A stretch of DNA of 64,000 bases from Alkalibacillus flavidus (GTDB taxonomy: Bacteria > Bacillota > Bacilli > Bacillales > Alkalibacillaceae), in NCBI RefSeq assembly GCF_040545925.1, contig NZ_JBEPMX010000009.1, positions 1 through 64,000 of the forward strand, written 5' to 3'. The notes under the pieces are model-generated. The model saw only the letters and a program-made list of their open reading frames with translations, was not told the origin of the DNA and did no database searches. Below, piece by piece: positions 16,858 to 26,438 of this stretch. Position 1 is the first letter of the stretch, and every line of letters starts with the position of its first letter. Made by a program: the position numbers and the translations under genes.

Positions 16858-17124
16858 TTAACCGTTTGATTCATTTTTTTCTTCACGAATAACTGAATAC
16901 AATCGAGCTGTTTCATCTTTTTTGACATGTTCTTGTAATGACTCAACTTGAATCGTTAACGTTTTATGACCGTACTGAATCATAATCTCATCACCAACAT
17001 TTAAGTCTGAAGATGCTTTGGCGGGTTGACCGTTGATTTCAATACGACCTTGATTCGCCACATCTTTTGCGACTGTTCGCCGTTTAATTAATCGTGATAG
17101 TTTCAAAAATTTATCTAAACGCAT
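16858..17124 (-). CDS. rqcP: RqcP, S4-domain ribosome quality-control factor
   Basis: Formerly YabO. An 88-residue S4 RNA-binding protein that works with RqcH on stalled 50S subunits during C-terminal alanine tailing. The S4 fold fills the first 60 residues (MRLDKFLKLSRLIKRR, GRIEINGQ). Start ATG 17124 follows GAGGTG. It is directly downstream of mazG (yabN) as in B. subtilis. Confidence 0.93.
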   Translation of the reverse strand: MRLDKFLKLSRLIKRRTVAKDVANQGRIEINGQPAKASSDLNVGDEIMIQYGHKTLTIQVESLQEHVKKDETARLYSVIREEKNESNG

Positions 17125-17136
17125 TGTTTCACCTCA

Positions 17137-18582
17137 TTACCTTTTGTCTTTGACTTGCTTCCAATACGAATCGAGTTCTTCTAACGTCAATTCGGTTAGT
17201 TCGTAACCATCTTGTTTAACGAGTGACTCAACCGTTTGAAAACGGTCCATAAATTTATTGCTCGTCCGATTTAACGCTACTTCTGGGTCAATTCGATAGA
17301 ACCGACCTAAATTCACTAACGAAAAGAGCACATCCCCGAACTCTAATTCCGCTTCATCTACTGACTGATTCGCCACTGCTTGCTTAAATTCCTCTATCTC
17401 TTCCAAAACTTTGGCCCAAACAGGCTCTTCATCTTGCCAATCAAAACCGACTTTGGCGACTTTTTTCTGGATCTCTTTTGCGAATAACAAGCGTGGTAGA
17501 GCTTCATTCAAATCGTCTAACACCGATTCTTGCTTCGGTCGACCTTTTTGTTTAATCTCATCCCAATTTTGTTTTACAGCATCTGCAGAGTCCACTTCAT
17601 CGTCACCAAAGACGTGTGGATGACGTTCGATCATTTTATCCGTAATATGTCGAATGACATCATCGACGGTGAAAAAGCCGTTATCTTCACCGATTTGACT
17701 GTGGAGCATCACTTGGAGTAACACATCGCCGAGTTCTTCAGCGACATGATCATCATCCTCTTGATCAATCGCCTCAATCACTTCGTACGCTTCTTCGATT
17801 AAGTAAGGCCTTAACGATTCATGTGTCTGCTTCTGATCCCACGGACAACCGCCTGGGCCGCGCAAACGGGCAATGACTTCTCGTAATGCTTTAAACGTAT
17901 GATGCAACTGATCTCGGCTTTGTGCTGGCACGTATAACGTGATTAAATTACTAACCGGGAAATCATGGTCTAATTCATGCAACGGAACGGTTTGTTGCCA
18001 CGCTTCGTCACTACCCGCCGCATGAACAATCGTAATCGGATAGTCATGCGGTAAATCTTCCATAAGTGTTAACTTCACATCTGATGCTGTAAACGAATCA
18101 AACACTTGGCTAATAAACAGATGGTGTTCATATTCAATCGTATCGCGGTCTAATGCTGTTCCATCAAGCAACTGGAACCCATCAATCGGGTCCACTTGCA
18201 CCGCTGATAATAGCGGATCGATAAAACTTTGGCCACCGTCAATCGTGACCTCTAGTGAGTCACTTTCTGCTTGCAATAACAACCGTACCGTCTGCTCAGC
18301 AACCATAGGGTGGCCTGGCACGGTATAAATAATTGTATCGTTTTGAGCTCGACTAATTAAGTCGTGCGCTATCGTGTCGTAAACCGTTTCAAAGTCATCA
18401 TTCGATTCGTAGATATGATCATAACTCGTAAACGATACCCCTTCTGATTGCAATGACGCAATCACAGGGTGATCAAGGGTACGAGTATAAACATTGTCTG
18501 CTTGTTGCAACTTACGATAAACTCCTAAGGGCAATTGATCTATAGACCCTGCCCCTAATCCGATAATATGTATCTGCCCCAT
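17137..18582 (-). CDS. mazG: YabN: SAM methylase-like domain fused to MazG pyrophosphohydrolase
   Basis: House-cleaning nucleotide pyrophosphohydrolase with an N-terminal tetrapyrrole-methylase-like domain. In the 481-residue protein, residues 1-215 hold the methylase-like part (IIGLGAGSIDQLPLG, YTVPGHPMVAE), and the rest holds tandem MazG modules. The first has the metal-binding pattern EEAYEVIEAI...EELGDVLLQV; the second has EEIEEFKQAV...EFGDVLFSLV. Start ATG 18582 follows GAAGGGAAG. The fusion is standard in Bacillus. Confidence 0.94.
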   Translation of the reverse strand: MGQIHIIGLGAGSIDQLPLGVYRKLQQADNVYTRTLDHPVIASLQSEGVSFTSYDHIYESNDDFETVYDTIAHDLISRAQNDTIIYTVPGHPMVAEQTVRLLLQAESDSLEVTIDGGQSFIDPLLSAVQVDPIDGFQLLDGTALDRDTIEYEHHLFISQVFDSFTASDVKLTLMEDLPHDYPITIVHAAGSDEAWQQTVPLHELDHDFPVSNLITLYVPAQSRDQLHHTFKALREVIARLRGPGGCPWDQKQTHESLRPYLIEEAYEVIEAIDQEDDDHVAEELGDVLLQVMLHSQIGEDNGFFTVDDVIRHITDKMIERHPHVFGDDEVDSADAVKQNWDEIKQKGRPKQESVLDDLNEALPRLLFAKEIQKKVAKVGFDWQDEEPVWAKVLEEIEEFKQAVANQSVDEAELEFGDVLFSLVNLGRFYRIDPEVALNRTSNKFMDRFQTVESLVKQDGYELTELTLEELDSYWKQVKDKR

Positions 18583-18600
18583 ATACTTCCCTTCTTTCTA

Positions 18601-20166
18601 TTAATCTTGAAACCATCGACCGACATAAGGGATATGATGAAATCGATGTTTTTCCTCTGTTGTAAATAACCTGACATAGCGGATCGTCATCGCCATTGTG
18701 AGAACACCTACGCTACACAGTACAAGGACAACGACACTCAATACAAAACGGTTCTCCTCTTGTAATAATCCAAAAGATCGCAAACTAAACGACAAACTAT
18801 ACACAACAATTCCCATTATCAAAACAGTCGTCGTTGCACGCATTATGAATGGATATAAACCACAACCATCCCATTGCTTCTGTAATATCACTAAAAATAG
18901 CGCCAGGACGATCACACTCGCAACAACAGAAGCTAGACTAGCCCCTTCTATTCCGAAAGACGGGATGAGCCATTGATTCAATATAACCTTCAACACGATT
19001 AATAGCGCTAACAACCATAATTGCTGCAAACGTAAACCGTAGCGTTGTAAGATGACTGAGATCGTCATCATCACCGATAAGAAAAACACGAGGAACATCA
19101 TCCAGCGAATCGCACTCGTTCCGTCCATTGATTGATAAAACAACGGATTCAACCATGGCATAATGACGATTAGTCCAATTGATGCACTTAAAGACAATAG
19201 CCATGTCACTTTAACCGCTAGCTGCTCATCTCCGGCAGAAGATGTCCTATCATCTGATTGAAGGGCTGGGACGACCGCAAACGCTAAAGCTGATCCAAAC
19301 ACTAACCCTAATTGAATCAACGGATTACCGCGATCATAAACCCCTTTCATTACTTTCGCTTCTTCAAACAGGTAACCAAATTGCTGTAAACTCTGAACCA
19401 TCGTTAACACATCAACCATTTGAATCATTAAATGCAAGACATGTGTCATGCCGTAAATCACGATACCAACAAACAATGATTTAACGAGTGGACGCGAAGG
19501 GCGAACGGTCGATTGCCAATAGATGGAGTCACGATGTTGCCGTCTCTCTACCACTATTAAAACACCAATCGCTGCCACCGTTCCCACTATCGTTGCTATA
19601 CTCGCGGCATACCCTAACGCATATGGTGATAAAGCCGTTTGAGTTATCACAACGGTTGCCACAATAATCAATAACACCCTTACAACTTGTTCGATCACTT
19701 GTGACAACGCCACCATATTAGAATGATTATGCGTTTGAAACCATCCACGATAAAACGACGTTACGGGAATGAGTAGAAATAACAAACTGCTCATTCTTAC
19801 CGCATTTAACAAATCCGCATCGCCCATGAGCTGAACAACCCATGGGGCTAATACAAATAAGCTAACACTCAAAAAAAGCCCAACGCCCCCTAATAAATAA
19901 AACACCGCAGATGCGTTTTTACAACGTATCTGGGCGTTTTGTGACGTTTGGTGTGTTAAGACATGAGATACCGCACTTGGGAAACTATATATAGATAATA
20001 ACAAAGCTAGTGATACAAACGGGTATATTTGCTGATAAATATACAGCCCTTCATCACCCGCTAAATTTTGCAGTGGAATCCGGTAAACCATGCCTAATAT
20101 TTTGCCTACAAGTCCTGCGATCGTTAACAAGACTGTCCCTTTAATCCATTCATCCGCCCGCGCCAT
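18601..20166 (-). CDS. yabM: YabM, SpoVB/MurJ-type polysaccharide flippase family membrane protein
   Basis: A 521-residue integral membrane protein of the MOP/MATE-like superfamily with about 14 transmembrane segments. The N-terminal sequence (GTVLLTIAGLVGKILGMVYRIPLQNLAG) is the typical SpoVB/MurJ-like opening. Related proteins flip lipid-linked cell-wall precursors; the substrate of YabM is not established. Start ATG 20166 follows AAGAGG. It sits between spoVT and mazG as in B. subtilis. Confidence 0.92.
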   Translation of the reverse strand: MARADEWIKGTVLLTIAGLVGKILGMVYRIPLQNLAGDEGLYIYQQIYPFVSLALLLSIYSFPSAVSHVLTHQTSQNAQIRCKNASAVFYLLGGVGLFLSVSLFVLAPWVVQLMGDADLLNAVRMSSLLFLLIPVTSFYRGWFQTHNHSNMVALSQVIEQVVRVLLIIVATVVITQTALSPYALGYAASIATIVGTVAAIGVLIVVERRQHRDSIYWQSTVRPSRPLVKSLFVGIVIYGMTHVLHLMIQMVDVLTMVQSLQQFGYLFEEAKVMKGVYDRGNPLIQLGLVFGSALAFAVVPALQSDDRTSSAGDEQLAVKVTWLLSLSASIGLIVIMPWLNPLFYQSMDGTSAIRWMMFLVFFLSVMMTISVILQRYGLRLQQLWLLALLIVLKVILNQWLIPSFGIEGASLASVVASVIVLALFLVILQKQWDGCGLYPFIMRATTTVLIMGIVVYSLSFSLRSFGLLQEENRFVLSVVVLVLCSVGVLTMAMTIRYVRLFTTEEKHRFHHIPYVGRWFQD

Positions 20167-20198
20167 AGAAAACCTCTTTTACGATATAATCCATGTCC

Positions 20199-20207
20199 AT
20201 TATAGCA
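20199..20207 (-). promoter_or_regulatory. Candidate extended -10 promoter of yabM
   Basis: TGCTATAAT on the minus strand gives a perfect -10 (20199-20204) with TGn extension, about 33 bases before yabM. The -35 region is poor. Confidence 0.4.
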
Positions 20208-20241
20208 TAAAAACATAAGACAGCCGGACAGATAATGACGA

Positions 20242-20775
20242 CTATTCCATTTGTCTTGCTAAAAAGTTACTCGCCGTTTCACACACTTTAATTTCAATAT
20301 CCGATAATGATCCATGCTCAGCGAACATGATAATACTACCAACCGGGTCGCCGTTTGATACAATCGGTTGGATAATATACGACGGTAACGTTTCATCTTG
20401 TCCTTGGATCAAATCCACTGAATATTCTTGGCGCTCCACAACCGCTTCACGTTTCTCCATCGCTTTTTCGATTGCTTGGCCAATCGGTTGTTTTAAATAC
20501 GTTTTTTTCGACGCGCCAGCGACTGCTATATACTCATCCCGATCTGACACTAAAACTTTATAGCCCGTTGCATCAAATAAGGCATGAGCATACTCCTGAG
20601 CAAATTCACTTAATTCATTAATCGGCGAATACTTCTTCAAAATCACTTCTCCATCACGATCAACGAAAATCTCAAGCGGGTCACCTTCACGTATTCGCAA
20701 TGTGCGTCTTATTTCTTTCGGAACCACCACACGTCCTAAGTCGTCAATACGGCGTACAATTCCTGTCGCTTTCAT
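20242..20775 (-). CDS. spoVT: Stage V sporulation regulator SpoVT
   Basis: Transcription factor that adjusts sigma-G-dependent gene expression in the forespore. The 177-residue protein has an N-terminal AbrB-type swapped-hairpin DNA-binding domain (residues 1-50, RRIDDLGRVVVPKEIRR) and a C-terminal GAF-like domain (about 56-177). The ATG at 20775 matches the B. subtilis N-terminus MKATGIVRRIDD; the frame is open 12 codons further. A sigma-G type promoter lies 70 bases upstream. Its paralogue abrB is at 39144. Confidence 0.96.
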   Translation of the reverse strand: MKATGIVRRIDDLGRVVVPKEIRRTLRIREGDPLEIFVDRDGEVILKKYSPINELSEFAQEYAHALFDATGYKVLVSDRDEYIAVAGASKKTYLKQPIGQAIEKAMEKREAVVERQEYSVDLIQGQDETLPSYIIQPIVSNGDPVGSIIMFAEHGSLSDIEIKVCETASNFLARQME

Positions 20776-20844
20776 ACTGTTCAATCCCCACTTTCTCTGA
20801 TGTCTACCCATCTTTAGATGAGTCTCATGTTTGGTACGTGCTTG

Positions 20845-20874
20845 TAGTATGAAGCAAAAGAAGAAAACTATGCA
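20845..20874 (-). promoter_or_regulatory. Sigma-G promoter of spoVT
   Basis: On the minus strand TGCATA (20869-20874), 17 bases, then CATACTA (20845-20851) fit the sigma-G/sigma-F consensus. In B. subtilis spoVT is sigma-G-dependent. The -35 box overlaps the mfd stop codon at 20868-20870. Confidence 0.7.
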
Positions 20875-23800
20875 TTCGTTGGTTGTTTTTTCACCTGGTG
20901 TAATTTCGATAAGATGTCCTCTAACACATTATAACGTTCAGCTTTTTGTTTCCGTTCGTACTGAATCATAATCTTTAACTTATTACCTTCCGTCCCGAGT
21001 TGCACCATGCGACCGTATTCATTCGCTAACATGAACAACGCCGAACCATCGACGGATAAACTCGCTTCTTCTTCCATCATGAGTTCAATCATGTTGTTTT
21101 TCTCATGCACGGTTTCGACCCGTTCTTGCTGCGCTAACAAACGAATGCGCGCGACTTGCATCAGTTCATCGACTTCTTGAGGATAGGGTCCGAACCGATC
21201 TAACATTTCGTCTTTTAACTCAAATATTTCTTGAACGTCTTGCACCGCATGAATTCGTTTATACATTTGAACCTTTTGCGTTTCATCTTGAATATAATCA
21301 CTCGGAATATATGCATCAAGTGAAAGGGTCATTTCAACCTCAAACGGCTTCGTCTCTTCATATGGTTTACCTTCTTGTTTCGCTTGAATCGCCTCGTTCA
21401 ACATTTGCGAGTAGAGGTCAAAACCGACTGAATCGATAAAGCCATGTTGTTCTGTCCCTAATAAATTACCGGCTCCCCGAATCGATAAATCACGCATGGC
21501 GATTTTAAATCCTGAGCCTAATTCGGTAAATTCCTTAATCGCTTCAAGCCGTTTCTCGGCCACTTCTGACAACACTTTATCTTGCTGGTGGGTGAAATAA
21601 GCGTACGCCAATCGATTCGAACGCCCAACACGCCCGCGCAATTGATAAAGCTGACTTAACCCCATGCGGTCCGCATCATTGACAATTAACGTATTCACAT
21701 TCGGGATATCGACGCCTGTTTCGATAATGGTTGTGCTAACTAACACATCATAATTGCCTTCTAGAAAGTCAAACATAATATTCTCAAGCTGGCGTTCATT
21801 CATTTGACCGTGCGCAAAAGCGACCCGCGCATCGTCCACCAATTCATCGATCTCAGCGGCCACTCGGTCGATCATATCGACACGATTGTATAAAAAGAAA
21901 ACTTGCCCATCACGTGCCATTTCTCGTTCGATGGCTTCACGAATGAACGGTGGATTATATTCCACAACATATGTTTGAATCGGGAAACGGTTTTCCGGCG
22001 GCGTTTCAATAACAGATAAATCACGCACGCCGACCATCGACATATGCAAAGTACGCGGAATCGGTGTTGCCGTGAGCGTCAGCACATCAAGATTTGCTTT
22101 AATTTGTTTAATCTTCTCTTTATGCTTCACACCGAAGCGCTGTTCTTCATCAATAACGAGGAGGCCTAAATCTTTATACTGAATATCTTTAGACAGTAAA
22201 CGGTGCGTCCCAATCACGACATCGACGAGTCCTTTTTGTAAATCAGAGATCGTCTCTTTCTGTTGTTTACTCGTTTGGAATCGGCTTAGCACACGTACAT
22301 TAATGCCGTATTCTTCAAACCGTTCTTTAAACGTTTCATAATGTTGTTGCGCTAAAATCGTCGTTGGGACTAACATCGCCACTTGCTTATTATCGATGAT
22401 CGCTTTAAACGCCGCCCGTATCGCGACTTCCGTTTTACCATAACCCACGTCACCACATAATAGCCGGTCCATCGGGCGCTCTTTTTCCATATCCGTTTTC
22501 ACTTCATCAATACAACGCATTTGGTCCTCTGTTTCCTCATATGGAAAAGCCGCTTCAAAATCGCGTTGCATATCATCATCAGGTGAAAACGCAAAGCCTT
22601 TCGACGATTCGCGCTCGGCATACAACTTAATTAAATCATCAGCGATGTCTTCAACCGATGATTTAACACGCGATTTGACTTTCTTCCATTCCGTGCCACC
22701 TAAACGATACAGTTTCGGCTCTTTACCTTCAGACCCGACGTATTTTTGCACTTGGTCGATTTGTTCAACGGGCACGAATAATTTATCATTACCCGAATAA
22801 CGAATCACCATATAATCTTTATGCACATCATTTACTTGTAACGTTTCAATCCCTAAATATTTACCGATACCATGATTCGTGTGAACGACATAGTCGCCTG
22901 TTTCTAACTCTTGATAACTTTTGATTCGTTCGGCGTTTGATAACGTCTGTTTTTTACGTTTCTTCGGCATTTTCTTTTTGAACAATTCTTCTTCTGTTAA
23001 GACTGCTAAACGATAACCAGACATTTCAAACCCTTCGCTAATATATCCCGTGATGACAATCGGCTGCTCGACAGGCAAGGCCGTTGTATCTTGGGCGCGG
23101 TTAGCTGTCATCTCATAATCAGCTAGCACACGTTCGACACGTTCAGCTCTCTCCTCATTAGCCGCCACAATAACGACAGAGAATTGCGCTTCAAACCAAC
23201 GATCCATCTCGGTTTTTAATAAGTTCATTTGTCCGTGAAACTGCTGCATTTGCCGACTCGACATATTGATGACATTTTCCGGTTTCGTATTCGGGATATG
23301 GCGTAAAAATGACGACATATACACTTTTGGGTACGTCATACCTTGCCAAACAGTCAACCAATCAAACGACAATGACAATCCTCGAAGCATTGACTTACGC
23401 TCAAGCATATCTGTGTACCAATTCGCTTCTTCACGGTCGAGCTGCTCAGCCGTTTCTGATATACGACTCATTTCGTCTAGCATAAGCACTGTTTGATCTG
23501 GAAAGTAATCTAGTAAACTCGTTTTTTGACCGTACAATTGCGGGACATATTGTGAAATGCCATCAAACACTTCACCTTGTTCAAGTCGTTCGATATCGTA
23601 GTTCACATGATCATACAATTGTTGACGGTCTGTTTTATCATCAAGTTGCTGAATCATCTCTTGGCGCAACATTTTAAGTTCCGTCGCTGCTTTTTCCATT
23701 TGCTCAGCTGTTGCGATAAATTCTTCAGCTGGGCTAATATCGATCGTCTCGATTTCACCTTGAGACCTTTGCGATTCAGCATCAAAATAACGAATCGATT

Positions 23801-24407
23801 CGACTTCATCATCAAACCATTCGATTCGTATCGGGTATGATTCCGTTAAAGGATAAACATCCACTATACCACCACGACGACTCATTTCGCCCGGGGCATC
23901 AACGAGTTCGACCATTTTATAGCCGAGATGATGCATATTCGCCACGACATCATCTGGTGGCGACTCTTCACCAACTGTTAATGACACTTCATAATGATCG
24001 AGCATCTCAGCAGGTGGTAACAATCGCTTGAATGCAGACACAGGAACAATTAGAATTCCTTGCTGTCGTTTGCGCCAAAGCTTTAATGCTTCTAATCGTT
24101 GTGCTTTTAATTCAGGAGAAGCCGACACGATTTCCGCTGCTAATAATTCATTCGCCGGATAGAGATGGATATCTTCTGGTTCGTCTGCCACTGCTGATAA
24201 CTCTTCATATACTTTTTGCGCCTGGGATAATTGATGTGTGACATAGACAACTGGTCGTTCTGTGGATTCAGCTAATACACCGGCCAAAACAGCACGCATG
24301 GGATTCGTTAAGCCGGACACTTGTTGTTCATTCATATCATGCTCTAAACCAGCAATCATGGTCGTAAAATCATCTTGTAATGCTAAATAGTCTTTGACGT
24401 TCTTCAT
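20868..24407 (-). CDS. mfd: Transcription-repair coupling factor Mfd
   Basis: Large DNA translocase that removes stalled RNA polymerase at lesions and recruits UvrA. The 1179-residue sequence shows a UvrB-like N-terminal module, an RNA-polymerase-interacting domain (LETGDYVVHTNHGIGKYLG near the middle), the RecG-like helicase with Walker A GDVGYGKTE and DEEQRFG, and a C-terminal TRCF domain. Start ATG 24407 follows GGGGGAG by six bases. Full length for the family. Confidence 0.97.
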   Translation of the reverse strand: MKNVKDYLALQDDFTTMIAGLEHDMNEQQVSGLTNPMRAVLAGVLAESTERPVVYVTHQLSQAQKVYEELSAVADEPEDIHLYPANELLAAEIVSASPELKAQRLEALKLWRKRQQGILIVPVSAFKRLLPPAEMLDHYEVSLTVGEESPPDDVVANMHHLGYKMVELVDAPGEMSRRGGIVDVYPLTESYPIRIEWFDDEVESIRYFDAESQRSQGEIETIDISPAEEFIATAEQMEKAATELKMLRQEMIQQLDDKTDRQQLYDHVNYDIERLEQGEVFDGISQYVPQLYGQKTSLLDYFPDQTVLMLDEMSRISETAEQLDREEANWYTDMLERKSMLRGLSLSFDWLTVWQGMTYPKVYMSSFLRHIPNTKPENVINMSSRQMQQFHGQMNLLKTEMDRWFEAQFSVVIVAANEERAERVERVLADYEMTANRAQDTTALPVEQPIVITGYISEGFEMSGYRLAVLTEEELFKKKMPKKRKKQTLSNAERIKSYQELETGDYVVHTNHGIGKYLGIETLQVNDVHKDYMVIRYSGNDKLFVPVEQIDQVQKYVGSEGKEPKLYRLGGTEWKKVKSRVKSSVEDIADDLIKLYAERESSKGFAFSPDDDMQRDFEAAFPYEETEDQMRCIDEVKTDMEKERPMDRLLCGDVGYGKTEVAIRAAFKAIIDNKQVAMLVPTTILAQQHYETFKERFEEYGINVRVLSRFQTSKQQKETISDLQKGLVDVVIGTHRLLSKDIQYKDLGLLVIDEEQRFGVKHKEKIKQIKANLDVLTLTATPIPRTLHMSMVGVRDLSVIETPPENRFPIQTYVVEYNPPFIREAIEREMARDGQVFFLYNRVDMIDRVAAEIDELVDDARVAFAHGQMNERQLENIMFDFLEGNYDVLVSTTIIETGVDIPNVNTLIVNDADRMGLSQLYQLRGRVGRSNRLAYAYFTHQQDKVLSEVAEKRLEAIKEFTELGSGFKIAMRDLSIRGAGNLLGTEQHGFIDSVGFDLYSQMLNEAIQAKQEGKPYEETKPFEVEMTLSLDAYIPSDYIQDETQKVQMYKRIHAVQDVQEIFELKDEMLDRFGPYPQEVDELMQVARIRLLAQQERVETVHEKNNMIELMMEEEASLSVDGSALFMLANEYGRMVQLGTEGNKLKIMIQYERKQKAERYNVLEDILSKLHQVKKQPTNA

Positions 24408-24475
24408 GCCGTACTCCCCCTTTTACCCAACAGAAAAATGAGCTTGGAACAAAGCCTAATTAAACAAAGTAAAAT

Positions 24476-24511
24476 CCGAACGATTTTAATAAAATAAATC
24501 GTTCGGTTTTT
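24476..24511 (-). terminator. Hairpin terminator upstream of mfd (possibly bidirectional)
   Basis: The inverted repeat CCGAACGATTTTA / TAAATCGTTCGG has T-rich sequence after it on both strands (TTTTT on plus, ATTTTACTTT on minus). On the minus strand it would stop transcription coming from fin through the repeat before mfd. Confidence 0.6.
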
Positions 24512-24519
24512 CTGCTTGA

Positions 24520-24690
24520 ATGACGCTCCATCAAAACGCTTCGCTTTCCGTGGGCACGGCTCAAGCCAGGCAACATCATCGAGTAAGCTACCTTGCAACT
24601 TGCACCGAGGAAGCCTGCTACGAAGCACTGCTAGAAGACGCAGGTGCATCTCTCGGGGTCTCGAGACTCGTGCTGTTCCCACAGGAGTCT
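24520..24690 (-). repeat. Intergenic repeat of a Bacillus-wide type
   Basis: A noncoding, GC-richer block of about 170 bases. On the minus strand it begins ACTCCTGTGGGA, continues through GAGACCCCGAG and ends GCCCACGGAAAGCGAAGCG. The ends can pair (TCCTGTGGG with CCCACGGA). This matches from memory the frequent intergenic repeats of Bacillus relatives, which carry an ACTCCTGTGGGA motif at one end and CCCACGGAAAGCGAAG at the other. It lies in the 377-base gap between fin and mfd. Open frames across it have no ribosome binding site and look spurious. Confidence 0.7.
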
Positions 24691-24784
24691 ACGCATTTTG
24701 ATTCCGCTTCATAAGTGCTTAACTGATATGATGCTCGAACATTCATCTTTTGCACAATGTAATAACCTTCTGCCCCAACCCCAA

Positions 24785-25009
24785 CTAATGAATGAAATAA
24801 TCATGTTCAAACAAATTCGGATTTTGTGCTAATATCTCTTCACACTCTTCACAAACAAGCATAATGTGCAACACACCTGTCTCGTCCATTCTTAATATGT
24901 CACGAAATTCTGATTCAGTCGTTTCTTGACGCAACCATTGATGTAACGATTCGTCATCTGCGACGTGTTGTATTTCTTTTTGACAATGGCGACATACCAC
25001 ATGGGCCAC
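24785..25009 (-). CDS. fin: Anti-sigma-F factor Fin (YabK)
   Basis: A small zinc-binding protein that shuts off sigma-F in the forespore so that sigma-G can take over. The 74-residue sequence has C-X2-C pairs at residues 6-9 (CRHC) and 53-56 (CEEC) and ends DYFIH, as in B. subtilis Fin. It starts with GTG at 25009, six bases after GGGAGGG. The place between pth and mfd is conserved. A weak sigma-F-like sequence may lie upstream. Confidence 0.9.
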   Translation of the reverse strand: MAHVVCRHCQKEIQHVADDESLHQWLRQETTESEFRDILRMDETGVLHIMLVCEECEEILAQNPNLFEHDYFIH

Positions 25010-25081
25010 ACCAAACCCTCCCTTATATCAGTCATACTATGATTTAGCGTAACCAACGTGAAGGGTTCATATTCGAGTCTA

Positions 25082-25642
25082 TTATTGATTAAAATCGTTC
25101 ATGACTTCTAAAAATGGCTTTTCACACCATGCTTCACACGCGCGTGCAGCATCTTGTATTGATGGTTCGATCGTTTTTTGTTCTGCTTTTGAGAATTTAC
25201 CTAAAACGTGATCAACGACCGATAATTCGCCTTCTGGTTTATCGATACCAAACCGTAAGCGATTAAATTCCTTAGTGCCTAGTTGATTGATAATGTCTTT
25301 GATTCCGTTATGACCACCGTGTCCACCTTTTTGACGTAGACGTATCTTGCCTGTAGGAAGATCAAGGTCATCATAAATAACCAGTACGTCTGACGGCTCT
25401 AGATTGAAATAATCAACCGCTTCACGTACTGATTGACCGGATAAATTCATGTAGGTTTGAGGTTTTAGTAATAATACGCGTTCGCCGTGCCAGTTTTCTT
25501 GGACGTAATGACCTTTGAATTTATCTTTTTTTAATTTCCAGTTTTCTTGACTTACCAAATGATCGATCACTTGGAAGCCGATATTATGCCGTGTTTTTTT
25601 ATATTTTAAGCCTGGATTGCCAAGGCCTACGATGCACTTCAT
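25082..25642 (-). CDS. pth: Peptidyl-tRNA hydrolase
   Basis: Releases peptides from prematurely dissociated peptidyl-tRNA; essential in most bacteria and known as spoVC in B. subtilis. The 186-residue protein has the family start GLGNPGLKYKKTRHNIGF with the catalytic His, the KPQTYMNLSG motif and GGHGGHNGIKD. Start ATG 25642 follows AAGGAG. Confidence 0.96.
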   Translation of the reverse strand: MKCIVGLGNPGLKYKKTRHNIGFQVIDHLVSQENWKLKKDKFKGHYVQENWHGERVLLLKPQTYMNLSGQSVREAVDYFNLEPSDVLVIYDDLDLPTGKIRLRQKGGHGGHNGIKDIINQLGTKEFNRLRFGIDKPEGELSVVDHVLGKFSKAEQKTIEPSIQDAARACEAWCEKPFLEVMNDFNQ

Positions 25643-25681
25643 GGTTCTTAACTCCTTTTAAACGACTATGTAATTATAAGG

Positions 25682-25726
25682 AAAAAACAGATCGAAGCGC
25701 ACAACATAAGTTGACTTCGATCTGTT
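25682..25726 (-). terminator. Terminator after ctc
   Basis: A perfect 12-base stem (AACAGATCGAAG/CTTCGATCTGTT) with TTTTTT after it on the minus strand, between ctc and pth. It would make pth expression depend on readthrough or its own start. Confidence 0.85.
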
Positions 25727-25746
25727 CACTTCAAGTAAATATCAAA

Positions 25747-26394
25747 TTATTCTTCGTTTTCGTCTTCGGATTTCTCGTTAATCACTTCAGGCTCAGTGTC
25801 TTCAGCTGCTGTTCCTTCTTCGCCTACTTCAGGAACATCTTCTTGTTGTGGTGGTAAGATCGTAACGATTGTTGTATCTTCGTCATCTAGAATTTCAAAA
25901 TTCTTACCAGATTTCAAATCACTTACCGTTACACTGTCACCAATGTCTAATTCGTTCGAATCGATGGTAATATCTTCAGGAATATTACGCGGCGTTGCAC
26001 GAACGTTTAGCATATGCATTGTTTGTTGCAGGACGCCACCTTCCTTTTCACCTTTCGATTCGCCTTCAATATTGACAGACACTTCAACGTCAACCTCAGT
26101 AGACATATCGACTAGATAGAAGTCAACGTGCGTTAAATCATTCTTTACAACATCTGTTTGATAATCGTAAAGCATCGCATTTAACGACTTGCCACCTTCA
26201 ATTTCTAAAGAGAACACCGCGTTACGGCCTTCATCTCTTACTTTCTTAAGTAAATCCATACTATCTACTGAAACCGTGATTGGGTCTTTCCCTTTACCGT
26301 AAACAATTGCCGGTACGCGACCCGCTGCACGAATCTGTTTTGTTTCAGAACGTGTAGTGTCTTGTCTTTCTTGCGCTTGAATTACTGCTGCCAT
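25747..26394 (-). CDS. rplY: Ribosomal protein L25 / general stress protein Ctc
   Basis: Binds 5S rRNA; in B. subtilis Ctc is induced by sigma-B under stress. The 215-residue protein has the L25 beta-barrel (about residues 1-95) and the TL5-type C-terminal domain (about 100-190), then an acidic tail. Start ATG 26394 follows GGAGG by nine bases. Upstream there are overlapping sigma-A and sigma-B promoter sequences. Confidence 0.95.
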   Translation of the reverse strand: MAAVIQAQERQDTTRSETKQIRAAGRVPAIVYGKGKDPITVSVDSMDLLKKVRDEGRNAVFSLEIEGGKSLNAMLYDYQTDVVKNDLTHVDFYLVDMSTEVDVEVSVNIEGESKGEKEGGVLQQTMHMLNVRATPRNIPEDITIDSNELDIGDSVTVSDLKSGKNFEILDDEDTTIVTILPPQQEDVPEVGEEGTAAEDTEPEVINEKSEDENEE

Positions 26395-26438
26395 GTGTAT
26401 TCAACCTCCGTTTGTTAGAAAATATCTGATATTTACTC

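Noticed and set aside
24404..24714. Several 60-90 codon frames on both strands between mfd and fin
   Set aside because: They lie in the intergenic repeat and terminator hairpin, have no Shine-Dalgarno sequence and no family resemblance.
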